A stretch of DNA of 64,000 bases from Phytohabitans sp036906915 (lineage in GTDB: Bacteria; Actinomycetota; Actinomycetes; Mycobacteriales; Micromonosporaceae): NCBI RefSeq assembly GCF_036906915.1, contig NZ_JBAKHX010000025.1:1-64000 (forward strand). Reading direction: 5' to 3'. The notes beneath the pieces were generated by a model. That model was not told the origin of the DNA. It made no database searches and saw only the letters and a list, made by a program, of their open reading frames with translations. Shown one piece after another: positions 1 through 9,100 of this stretch. Both the position numbers and the translations under genes were made by a program. Positions within the stretch are counted from its first letter, which is position 1, and each line of letters starts with the position of its first letter.

Positions 1-245
1 TGCACTCGCCCTACTCAGACCATGTAGTGGATCAGGTGTCTCACGTCAGCCTGACAGAGAGGGCTTTCGGGGTCACTCTTGAGACTGACCCCAAGATGGA
101 CCTAATTCTCGTCTGTCAATGCAGTACGGCGCCGCTGTGCCTGATTCCTGACCTGCTCAGAAAGACCCGTCGGTTCTTCTCTCCCCCGGGGGGCGCGTTG
201 CGTGTTTCGTCATCGTCTCGTATCGACTGAATTGAGGACTCTGCT

Positions 246-1133
246 GTGTCTGACCGTGTTCTTCGCGCGCAGTCCGTGCTGACCGCCCGCGACCACACCT
301 TGCTGCAATGGCTGTACGACCACGGCGTGCTCACCACGTTCCAGATTGCCCATGCCCTGTTCCCATCCCTCGATTTCGCCCAACGCCGCCTTACCCGGCT
401 GACAAGCCTCGGGTTGGTGGACCGGTTCCGGCCGTTGAAACCGGACGGCGGCTCGTTCCCGTTCCACTACGTGATCGACCAACTCGGCGTGGAGATCGTC
501 GCCGCGCAACGCGATGAACCACTACCCCGGGCGGGGCTCGGCCGGGCCCGACGTCGGCGGTGGACCTCCGCGCGCACGCTGGGGCACCGGCTCGGCGTCA
601 ACGGGTTCTTCACCGACCTGGCCGGATACGCCCGCACGCACCCCGAACACGCGCTGGTGCGGTGGTGGCCGGAGTCCCGATGCGCACAGCCGGGCGCGTT
701 CACCAGGCGGGACGACCCGACCGACCTCAAGGCCCGGCGGACACAGGTACACCCCGACGGGCACGGCATCTGGCAGGCCGGCGACCGGATGGTGCTGTTC
801 TTCCTGGAGTACGACACCGGCACCGAGCCGGTCACCGAACTGTGCCGCAAGCTCGTCGCCTACTTCGCCCTGATGGACCGCGGCGGGCCGGCGTGGCCGG
901 TACTGGTCTGGCTGCACGCCACCGACCGCGCTCTGCACCTGCATCAGGAGATCGCCGAACTGGGTCTGGACGAGCTGTCGGTGGCCACCGGCACCCGCGA
1001 CCACGCCACCGCCGGCCGGCTGAGCCCGGCCGGCCCGGTGTGGTGGCTCCACGGCCACTCCGGCCTGCTCACCCTGGCCGACCTCGCCACCGCCCAGCCC
1101 CACCTGGACGACGACGAGCCCGGCTCCGACTGA
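246..1133 (+). CDS. Replication-relaxation family protein
   Basis: This 295-residue protein looks like a member of the Replic_Relax family, winged-helix proteins carried by actinobacterial plasmids and integrative elements. The N-terminal third (residues about 10-75) reads as a winged helix: a helix with HTLLQWLYDHGVLTT, then a helix ending QRRLTRLTSLGLVDRF and a wing. The rest is a conserved alpha/beta region with the motif FFLEYDTGTEPV, typical of the family. The GTG start at 246 is set by a GAGGA ribosome site at 234-238. It is followed 72 bases later by a second, divergent member of the same family. The family's exact role is unsettled; DNA binding in replication or relaxation control is inferred from the name and fold. 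Confidence 0.75.
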   Translation: MSDRVLRAQSVLTARDHTLLQWLYDHGVLTTFQIAHALFPSLDFAQRRLTRLTSLGLVDRFRPLKPDGGSFPFHYVIDQLGVEIVAAQRDEPLPRAGLGRARRRRWTSARTLGHRLGVNGFFTDLAGYARTHPEHALVRWWPESRCAQPGAFTRRDDPTDLKARRTQVHPDGHGIWQAGDRMVLFFLEYDTGTEPVTELCRKLVAYFALMDRGGPAWPVLVWLHATDRALHLHQEIAELGLDELSVATGTRDHATAGRLSPAGPVWWLHGHSGLLTLADLATAQPHLDDDEPGSD

Positions 1134-1205
1134 GCACGCCCGGCACCGCCGGGCGGCACCAACCATCGCGCCGTACCACGGCGCACCACCTTGGAGGTAC
1201 CGGTC

Positions 1206-2174
1206 GTGACGACCACCTATCCCAACCCGTTCACCATCCCCTCACCCAAGCCCGTCCCCGCCGACCTGTCGCTGTACGAGTTCGGGCGGACCACCAGCCG
1301 CGACCGCTGGGCGATCCTGATGATCGCCGAGCACCGCATCCTGACGACCGCCCAGCTGACCGCACTCGGGTTCCACCCCGAGCCGGCCGGCACCGAGCGG
1401 CGGCTGCGGATTCTGGCCCGCCGCGGCTGGCTGGACCGCTTCGCGATCGGTCCCACCCGCACCGGCACCATCGAGATCGTGTGGTGCCTGGGACCGCTCG
1501 GCGCGGTCCTGGCCACACACCCGCGGTATCCAAGCCCCAGCCCGGCCCACGTGTACCGGCAGCAGCAGCGGCTGCAAGCCGACCCACACCTCGCAGAACT
1601 GTGGGACCTCAACCAGTTCTTCGTCGACCTGGCCGCCCACGCCCGCGGGCGCGCCGCCACCGACCTGCGGACCTGGTGGTCACCGCGCACCTGCGCCGGC
1701 GCGATCGCACCGGCCAAACACCGTGTCTGGCACGGCGAGTACATCCACGACGGCCAGCGGTACGGGTTCTGGCTGGAACCCGACCACGGCGACACCACCC
1801 TCGCTTCCGTCGCGGGCCGGATCCACCGCTACCGGCCGGTCGCTGACCGGACTGGACTGGCCACCGTCCTGTTCCGGACAACCGACGCGCACCGCGAGGC
1901 CGCCCTGCACCAGCAATTGGCCCGGCTGAACCTGGACCAGCTCACCGTCGCCACCACCCACCCCGACGCCGGTCACCCCGCCACCCGGGTCTGGCTGCCA
2001 GCCCGGGCGCGCGACCGGTTGGCGATGGCCGACCTCCCGCCCACCGAACAGGTGGAACACCCCAACGAGCGCGCGCTGTTCCTCGACGCGCAGAACCTCG
2101 CCGAACACCCCATCCACGACCGGAGCCGGCCCGGCGACGAGTCCATTGTCGACGGTGGCTACAGCTACATCTGA
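1206..2174 (+). CDS. Replication-relaxation family protein (second copy)
   Basis: Second winged-helix replication-relaxation protein (322 residues). The DNA-binding segment is visible around residues 30-80 (WAILMIAEHRILTTAQLTAL, then ERRLRILARRGWLDRF), and the conserved C-terminal half contains a GFWLEPDHGDT motif matching the position of FLEYDTGT in the upstream paralogue. A TTG at 1191 would add five residues, but the GGAGG at 1193-1197 sits correctly for the GTG at 1206, so that start is preferred. The two paralogues lie in tandem ahead of an excisionase-like gene and an integrase, a layout expected of a plasmid-derived integrative element whose other genes lie left of the window. Confidence 0.72.
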   Translation: MTTTYPNPFTIPSPKPVPADLSLYEFGRTTSRDRWAILMIAEHRILTTAQLTALGFHPEPAGTERRLRILARRGWLDRFAIGPTRTGTIEIVWCLGPLGAVLATHPRYPSPSPAHVYRQQQRLQADPHLAELWDLNQFFVDLAAHARGRAATDLRTWWSPRTCAGAIAPAKHRVWHGEYIHDGQRYGFWLEPDHGDTTLASVAGRIHRYRPVADRTGLATVLFRTTDAHREAALHQQLARLNLDQLTVATTHPDAGHPATRVWLPARARDRLAMADLPPTEQVEHPNERALFLDAQNLAEHPIHDRSRPGDESIVDGGYSYI

Positions 2175-2284
2175 CAAGTCGTAAACCCCCTCGATACGGC
2201 GCACCTTGGCCCGTCCCGCCATCGCGCGGGGCGGGCCCGACGCCGTACAGCCACAGTCCTCGCCATTGCCCAAGGAGACTCACA

Positions 2285-2563
2285 GTGAGCAACACCCGCC
2301 GCAGCCGGACCGCCCGGCGTACCGGCCACCGCTCGGGCGGCGAACCGGCCTGGACCGCGGAATCGATCCGTGCGCTCGGCGCCACAACCGACCTGCGAAC
2401 CGCCGCGCACATCTTCGGACTGGCGATGAGTACCGCCTACCTGCTGGCCAAAAATGGCCGGTTCCCGGTGCCAGTCATCCGTGCCGGCAGCCAGTACCGG
2501 ATCCCGGTCCAACCGATCCTCGCCGCACTGCGCCTCGATTCGGACCCCAGCCAACCCCCGTAG
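2285..2563 (+). CDS. Excisionase-like helix-turn-helix protein
   Basis: A 92-residue basic protein with a short MerR/excisionase-type helix-turn-helix. Residues about 40-85 run from LRTAAHIFGLAMSTAYLLAK through a wing containing FPVPVIRAGSQYRIPVQPI, the usual shape of small Xis proteins that bind next to attachment sites and direct excision. The GTG start is supported by an AAGGAGA ribosome site at 2270-2276. It lies 120 bases upstream of a tyrosine integrase on the same strand, the usual xis-int order. The long basic, disordered N-terminus (first 25 residues) is not part of the domain. A purely regulatory role is also possible. Confidence 0.7.
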   Translation: MSNTRRSRTARRTGHRSGGEPAWTAESIRALGATTDLRTAAHIFGLAMSTAYLLAKNGRFPVPVIRAGSQYRIPVQPILAALRLDSDPSQPP

Positions 2564-2683
2564 CCAGAGCCACTCGTGACCGTCGACTTGATCGTCGGCG
2601 AGAGGCACGCGTTCATGTTCATCGACAAATCCGCCGCCACCCCATCACAGCGGCGACACCCTTCTGACCAGGAGAAACACTCG

Positions 2684-4147
2684 ATGCCCGAAGGATCCAT
2701 CACGAAGCGCTGCGGCTGCCGCGACCCGGACAGCGGCAAGCCCACAGGCAACAGCTGTCCGAAACTGCGGCGAGCCAGCGGCACCTGGAGCTCCGAACAC
2801 GGCCACTGGCAGTACCAACTCGAACTCCCCGTCTCCGCCACCGGCCAGCGACGGCAACTACGCCGTGGCGGGTTCGACAGCTACCGCGACGCCCTGGCCG
2901 AACTCGACCACGCCCGCGCCCTGCTCGCCCTCGCCGGACGCGCCCGCGACCGCCGCACCGAGATCGGCGACCTCATCCAGGCCGCCGCCCACACCCGCCA
3001 ACCGCTGCCCGACGTGGAGACCATCCGGGCCCGGCTGCGCGCCAACGCGTCCCTGGCAGAGGTCCCCACCGTGGCTGCCTATCTCACCGGCTGGCTCGCC
3101 GGATTGAGCGTCGATGCGAACACCCAGCGCGGCTACGCCTGCCACGTAGGGGTCCACCTCATCCCGCACCTCGGCGACATCCGCCTGGACAAGCTCAAGC
3201 CCCGCCACATCAGGGCCATGTTCGCCGCGATCGCCGACCGCAACACCGAGATACGCGCCGCCAAGGCAAGCACCGACCCGAGCGTGCGGGACGCCGTACG
3301 CGGCATCCGCCCCACCGGACCGGCCACCTGCCAACGCATCCGCGCCACCCTCCGCAAGGCCATCAACGACGCCCTCGCCGAAGAGATCATCGCCGGGATC
3401 ACCAATCCCGCCACTCTCGTCAAAACCCTCGGTGACAAGGCACGGCCAATCGTGTGGGAACCCGAACGCGTCGCACACTGGCGCCAGACAGGACGGGTAC
3501 TCGGCCCGGTCATGGTGTGGACCGACGACCTGCTCGTCGCCTTCCTCGACCACGCCGCCGTCCACGACCCCGACCTGTACCCGATGTTCCACCTCATGGC
3601 CTACCGCGGACCCCGCCGCGGCGAAGCCTGCGGCCTGCTCGACGCCGAAGTGCGGCTCGGCAGCAAGGAAACAACGATCAATAACCAGATCGCCACCCAC
3701 GGCCACACCCTGGTCCAGAAACCACCCAAAAGCGACGCCGGCAACCGCGACCTCATCCTGGACGACGACACCGTCACCGTCCTCACCTCCTACAAGGCCC
3801 GCCGCGCAGCCCAGCGACTCGCCGCCGGCCCTGCCTGGCCGGACACCGGGCTGTTCTTCGTCCGTCCCGACGGCCGCCCCTGGCACCCCAACCTGGTCAC
3901 CCGACGCTTCAACCGCCTCGTCCGCCAGGCAGGGCTGCCGCCCATCCGGCTGCACGACCTGCGCCACGGCGCCGCCACCATGGCCCTGGACGCCGGCGTC
4001 GACACCAAAGTCGTCTCCGAACAACTCGGCCACAGCACCATCACCCTCACCTACGACACCTACACCAGCGTCGTCAAACGCCTCCACCACGAAGCCGCCG
4101 ACGCCGTCGCCAACAAAATCAAACAACGGCGTGACAAGACCGCCTGA
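2684..4147 (+). CDS. int: Tyrosine site-specific integrase
   Basis: A 487-residue tyrosine recombinase that would catalyse integration and excision of the left-hand element. The N-terminus (GSITKRCGCRDPDSG) is the cysteine-containing start typical of actinobacterial pSAM2-type integrases. A SAM-like core-binding domain (about 110-200) is followed by the catalytic domain with Arg311 (GPRRGE), His424 and Arg427 (HDLRH), His450 (GHS) and nucleophile Tyr460 (TYDTY). The ATG at 2684 is preferred over a GTG at 2576 because the protein then begins at the conserved motif, with a CAGGAG site 10 bases upstream. All catalytic residues are present. The partner att site was not found; it may lie in the 0.5 kb downstream or outside the window. 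Confidence 0.9.
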   Translation: MPEGSITKRCGCRDPDSGKPTGNSCPKLRRASGTWSSEHGHWQYQLELPVSATGQRRQLRRGGFDSYRDALAELDHARALLALAGRARDRRTEIGDLIQAAAHTRQPLPDVETIRARLRANASLAEVPTVAAYLTGWLAGLSVDANTQRGYACHVGVHLIPHLGDIRLDKLKPRHIRAMFAAIADRNTEIRAAKASTDPSVRDAVRGIRPTGPATCQRIRATLRKAINDALAEEIIAGITNPATLVKTLGDKARPIVWEPERVAHWRQTGRVLGPVMVWTDDLLVAFLDHAAVHDPDLYPMFHLMAYRGPRRGEACGLLDAEVRLGSKETTINNQIATHGHTLVQKPPKSDAGNRDLILDDDTVTVLTSYKARRAAQRLAAGPAWPDTGLFFVRPDGRPWHPNLVTRRFNRLVRQAGLPPIRLHDLRHGAATMALDAGVDTKVVSEQLGHSTITLTYDTYTSVVKRLHHEAADAVANKIKQRRDKTA

Positions 4148-4196
4148 GACGCTCCGCGTCCAGAACACCAGCGGCAGGCGTAGGCGCAACGAACAG

Positions 4197-4240
4197 AACG
4201 GGCCCGTCCAGGTCACACTGGACGGGCCCGTTTCGTGTTT
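4197..4240 (+). terminator. Rho-independent terminator after the integrase
   Basis: A perfect 15-bp inverted repeat (arms 4197-4211 and 4218-4232, core ACGGGCCCGTCCAG) has a 6-base loop and is followed by TTTCGTGTTT. It lies 50 bases beyond the integrase stop and would end that transcript. Confidence 0.85.
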
Positions 4241-4664
4241 GCTCAATGACACGGAGCACGTGCGTGATTGGGACGAGCGACGGACTCGTCGGACGGTCAT
4301 CTGGATGCCCGCCTCCGATGTGACCACTGGCGACGGTTGGCACCAGGGTGAGACCTCAGTCTGGATCTTCCAGGATCGCTCCGAAATATGGTGCGAGCCT
4401 CAGCTTTCGGAACGTCCAGTCTCGGCAGACCGTCGGGCGGGTCGACACCGCGAAAATGATCTCGGTTTGTGCTCGGACTTGCCCCGGCTAATAGCTCTTT
4501 GGCGCCGGCCCCGCCCGTCGCCTGGCCCACGTTTCTACAGTCGTAGCGCAACACAGTCCGTGACCTAGTGTTCCGGTGCGTGCGCAAAGCGGCGACCGGA
4601 GCATGTAGTCGGAAGCGCGACGCAAGGTGTATTCGGGGCAGCGGCGACACCTGTCAGCCCACTA
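4241..4664. other. Intergenic region between integrase and CARF operon
   Basis: About 420 bases without a credible gene. Overlapping open frames here have no recognisable domain. The region must hold the promoter of the CARF operon, but no clear -35/-10 pair or tRNA fragment was found. A recombination boundary of the left-hand element could lie here. Confidence 0.5.
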
Positions 4665-6125
4665 ATGTGGCCGGCGATGGACGCCCTCGACAAGATGAAT
4701 GCGCAACTGCTCCGGATCTTCCGGGGCGAAGAGCGGTATGGTGACGGACCTCCGGCTGAGCAGGCCCGTCGCTACCGGCTAAAGGAAATACTGCCGGTCA
4801 CGGTGGCCTACGCGAAGCGTAACTCACCCAAGGTCCCGGACGATTCTGTTGATCTCCTGGTGAGCCTGTCGGGTTTCTCGCCGGAAACGACGATCCTCGC
4901 CTTTCATCTGGTCAATCCGAAGCGCCTAATGATCATTGGTTCGGAGACGACGCGCGCGAGCGTCGACGTGATCCAGGAAACTCTGAAACTGCCACTGTCC
5001 CGCCTCTACATCGAGGATTGCGAGCCGACCGACCCGCTCGAGATCTACCAGTACGTCCAGAAGGCCGCGCGGATGGTGCGCCGTGACGACGGTCCGGCCC
5101 GGATCATCATCGACATCACCGGTGGCAAGAAGGTGATGAGTGCCAGCGCGGCGCTCGCCGCCGCTCGGCTCGACCTGCCGATGTGCTATGTGGAAGGTGA
5201 CTTCGATCCCGAGCTCCGCCAGTCACGGCCGGGTACCGAGCGGCTCGTGATCCTGCGTAACCCGACCGACCTGTTCGGCGACCGGCAGCTCGATGCGGGT
5301 CTCGCAGCGTTCCGCCACGGGGCGTACGCGGCGGCCCACGCCCAGTTCAAGGACGTGGCCGGCGCCGCCTACGAGCCCGCGTTCGCCCGCTTCCTGCGCG
5401 AGCTCTCCGCCGTCTACCAGGCTTGGTGCGACCTCGACTTCGCTCAGCTCAAGGGCCTGTCGGGGGCGCTGCGCGGCCGGCTGGCCGACCCCGGTTACCG
5501 GCCGGCGCCAGCCCTGGTCGACCGGCTGAACGCGCAGTTGGAGTTCCTGGACTCGCTCGTCCGCCTACACCAGGCCAAGCAGGAGGGTCCGCCGCTGCTG
5601 CTCAACTTCTACCTCCTCGGCAAGCACTACCAGCTGCTCGGCCGCCACGACTTCGCCGCGTTGCTCTTCTACCGCACGATCGAGAGCTGTTTCGCGCAGC
5701 GGCTCACCGTGCTGGGGTCCGGGTTCTCCAGCAGCCGTCCCGACTACTCCCTCCTGCACGCCGACGTCGCGGAGCTGGCCGCGCGGTACAAGGCCGTGGC
5801 GAGCGCCGTGCACGACCGCGAGATCACCGCTCTGCCGTTCGACGTGGGGCTACTCGACGCGGCCCTGCTGGCGCACGCGCTCAAGGATCCGATGGTCGAC
5901 CTGCTCGGCATGGCTCAGCCCAAGTCGTTCGGGCACCTGAAGCGCCTGATCGGCGCCCGCAACGGCTCGGTGCTTGCCCACGGTGTCGACAGCGTCGAGC
6001 CGAGGCTGAGCGAGGAGCTGGCCACGTTCGCGCTGCGGACGCTGCGGGCGTTCTGGGCGCTGGCGTTCGGCCAGGAGCGGGTCGACGAGAAGATCGACGT
6101 TCTCGGGTTCGTGGTCGAGGTATGA
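4665..6125 (+). CDS. CARF-domain protein with HEPN-like RNase motif (TIGR02710/Csm6-like)
   Basis: First gene of a four-gene coupled operon; 486 residues. The N-terminal half is a Rossmann-like CARF fold, the family that senses cyclic oligoadenylates in type III CRISPR. The diagnostic ligand-loop motif DITGGKKVMSASAAL begins at Asp150, preceded by a beta strand (ARIIID), as in TIGR02710-type proteins. The C-terminal half is all-helical and carries RNGSVLAH (Arg432 to His439), matching the R-x4-6-H active-site motif of HEPN ribonucleases such as Csm6/Csx1. No Cas10, Cas genes or repeats are visible nearby. The start is ATG 4665 or ATG 4677; neither has a good ribosome site. The stop overlaps the helicase start (ATGA). 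CARF is well supported; HEPN activity is inferred from one motif and helical context. Confidence 0.78.
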   Translation: MWPAMDALDKMNAQLLRIFRGEERYGDGPPAEQARRYRLKEILPVTVAYAKRNSPKVPDDSVDLLVSLSGFSPETTILAFHLVNPKRLMIIGSETTRASVDVIQETLKLPLSRLYIEDCEPTDPLEIYQYVQKAARMVRRDDGPARIIIDITGGKKVMSASAALAAARLDLPMCYVEGDFDPELRQSRPGTERLVILRNPTDLFGDRQLDAGLAAFRHGAYAAAHAQFKDVAGAAYEPAFARFLRELSAVYQAWCDLDFAQLKGLSGALRGRLADPGYRPAPALVDRLNAQLEFLDSLVRLHQAKQEGPPLLLNFYLLGKHYQLLGRHDFAALLFYRTIESCFAQRLTVLGSGFSSSRPDYSLLHADVAELAARYKAVASAVHDREITALPFDVGLLDAALLAHALKDPMVDLLGMAQPKSFGHLKRLIGARNGSVLAHGVDSVEPRLSEELATFALRTLRAFWALAFGQERVDEKIDVLGFVVEV

Positions 6126-9100
6126 CGCAGCCGCTCAGCTTGCCCCAACGGTGGGTGGACGAGCTGACGCGCCAACGCATCGCGTCGATCCAGCCGTTGA
6201 TCCACCTCAGCTACCTGCGCGGTGGCGTGGTGCTGCCGGCCGGGTGCACCACCGAGGACGTCCGGGCCGACCTGGAGCAGGAGGCATGGCTCGTCCGGGA
6301 CCAGCGCCGCCGGGAAAACTGGTTCCGGCTCGGCGGCACGCGGTACGAAGTGGTGGTCAAGTCACGCCCGGCCGAAAACGGTGGCCACACCATGGCGGTC
6401 GCCTACGAGGTGAGCCTGCTCGACGCGGTGCCGCCTACGGTTCGGATGCGGCCGCAGGTCAGGTTCGTGAGCGTCTTCGACGAGTTTGGATGCGATCTCG
6501 GCGCGGTGCTGAAGCAATTGGAGGAGGCCGCGGCTGCCCGCTTCCGCCTGCAGCGGGCGCGGCAGCCCCCCGGCCTGCGGCGACACGGGTCCCTGCGCGC
6601 GCTCGTGAGCAAGGAGTATGGGCAGCTGGGCACCCTGCTGACTCTGCTCGCGGAGCGGGCAGCCCGTCAGCGGGACGTGGAGGTGGCCGGCACCGTCGTC
6701 GCTGGCGACCGGCCGCGGATCGAGCTCGACTCGCTGGCCGATGGCCTCAACCGCCGCCGGATCACGATTCAGGTTGAAAACGACGACTACAACACGCAGG
6801 TGTCGCGGGTGGACGGGCGGGTCCTCACCGTGGACCCGATCCGCGACTGGGACGTGCCGGCCGGCACCCGCGTCCAGGTGACCGCCGCCTCGCGCTTCGC
6901 GATGCGGCAGAACGCCGAGGCGCTGCAACGGTTTCAGCGCGACCAGATCGACGGCGACTGGGAAGACCTCGCCACGCTGCTCTGCGCCCCGAAGCAGCTC
7001 ACCATGCCCAACCCGGTGCCGCAGCCGCTGCGCTACTTCTGCGACTCGGACCCGGACACCGAGCCGCTCAACCAGGCGCAGCGCGCCGCGGTGGCCGGAG
7101 CCCTTGCCAGTCCGCACGCGTACCTCATCCAGGGGCCACCGGGCACCGGCAAGACCACCGTGATCAGCGAGCTGATCCAGCAGCTCATCGCACGTGGTGA
7201 ACGTGTGCTGATGCTCGCCCCCAGCCACGTGGCCGTCGACGAGGTGCTCAGCCGGGTCGGGCCAAAGCCGGGGGTGCGCGCGCTCCGGATCACCTGGAAC
7301 ACCGACAAGGTGGACGCCGAGCTGCACCCGTACCTCTTCGACCGGGTCGGCCGGGATCTGGCCCGCCGCGCTCTGCGCGAGGGGGCAGGCCGGCGGGCCC
7401 GCTGGTCGCAGCGCGCCGCGGACCTGGACGAGGAGCTGGCCCGGCTGGGCGACCTGCGCGACGCGCTGCGGGAGGAGCAGCGAGTCGCGACGGCGTACCG
7501 GGCGGCGATGGTGGAGCTGATCGCGTTGCGGGAGGCCGTCGATGCGCTGGCCGCCGAGGCGGATGGCGAGCTCGCCGAGGCCGCAGCCGAGCTGGACTCC
7601 GCGCACGAGGCGGAGAGTGCCGCGCTAAGCCGGGCGGCGAGGGCCGCGGACGCGGCCGCTGACTTGGAACGGACCGTGCGACCGGGCCTGGCGACACTCC
7701 GCGAGACCGTCGCGGACGCGCTCGACCTCGTTCGCGCGGTGGAGACCGCGCAGGCACAGGCGGCGGACGCTGAGCGCATGGTCGCCGACTGGTCGGCCAC
7801 CATCGACGGCCGGGCCGCCCGACTGGATCAGTGGCGCCGGTACGCTGCCCAGACCGAGCCGGTCGTCAACTCCGGGCTCGCCCAGGCGGCCCAGCGGCTG
7901 GCCGCACACCGCTCCCACATGGCCAGGCAGCAGAACATCCGGTGGCTTGACCGCATCGGCCTCGGCACGGTCTACAGCGACCGGCGCGAGCTGGTCCGGC
8001 TTGAACAGGACTGGCAGCGCTGGGCCGACCGCAGGGCCCAGCTGGACCGGTCCGCAGCGCAGGCAGCCAAGGACGAAAGGGACCTGGCCGAGTTCACCGG
8101 GCACCGGGAGGCGTGGCAGCGGCTGCTGCGGGACCGGGCCGCGAAGTTCCGGGCCGCGGCGGACGCCTGGTCCGCCGGCGCGGAGCGGGTGGCGGCGGGT
8201 CTGGCGGAGGTCGTCGGCGGCGCACCCGGGCGCCGCAACCTCGCGGAGGGCTCGCTCGCCGACTGGACGAAGCTCTGCGACGGGCTGGTGACTGGCCTCG
8301 ATCGGTTCCTCTCCGCGCCGCACAAGGGCCCGCGGCTTCCGGACCGCCCGGCGACGAGCCAGCTGAAGGCCCTGCTGGACCGGTACCAGAGCGTGGTCCA
8401 GCGAGAGGTCTCGCGGGCGGCGAATGCCCGGGCGGCGACCGAGCAGCGAGTGCGTGCGGAAGCCCTGGTGGCGCAGCGAAGGGCGCAGGCGGAGACCGTC
8501 CGCGCCGAGACCCGCGCGGACATCGAGGCCGCGACCGGCGCCGCGGAGCAGTGGCGGCAGGCGCTCACGGCGGCCACCGTGTCCCTCTCCGCCCTCGTCG
8601 GGCGCCACGACCGCGCCATGTCGCTCGAGGAGGTCACGAAGCAGCTCGACGTCGTCAGCGCGGAACGGGTGCGGATCAGCCGGTACGAGAAACTCCGCGA
8701 GCGCTGGGAGCGGTTGACCGCCGACCAGCCCGCCGACGAACTCGTGGAAGACGTTCGCAAATCCTTCGTCCGCGCCACGAACCTCGTCTGCGCTACCACC
8801 AAGGGCATCGTCAGCCGCGGCAGCCAACCCGTTCGCGACACCGACTACGACACGCTCATCGTCGACGAGGCGAGCCGCGTGACGGAGAGCGAGTTCCTCA
8901 TCGGGGCGGTCCGCGCCCGGCGCTGGGTGCTGGTCGGCGACGAGCACCAGCTTCCGCCGCACGTGGACGGCGACGACGAGCAGCATCTGCATGCTCTCAC
9001 CGCGATCCACCGGATGGAACGGGGGGCCGCGGCGACCCTGGACGCTGCCATTGACGACCTGGCCGTCCTGTGGAAGGAAGACGAGGAGCTGCACGAGTTC

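Noticed and set aside
2858..4327. Large minus-strand frame opposite the left integrase
   Set aside because: Shadow of the integrase; it runs through the terminator hairpin.
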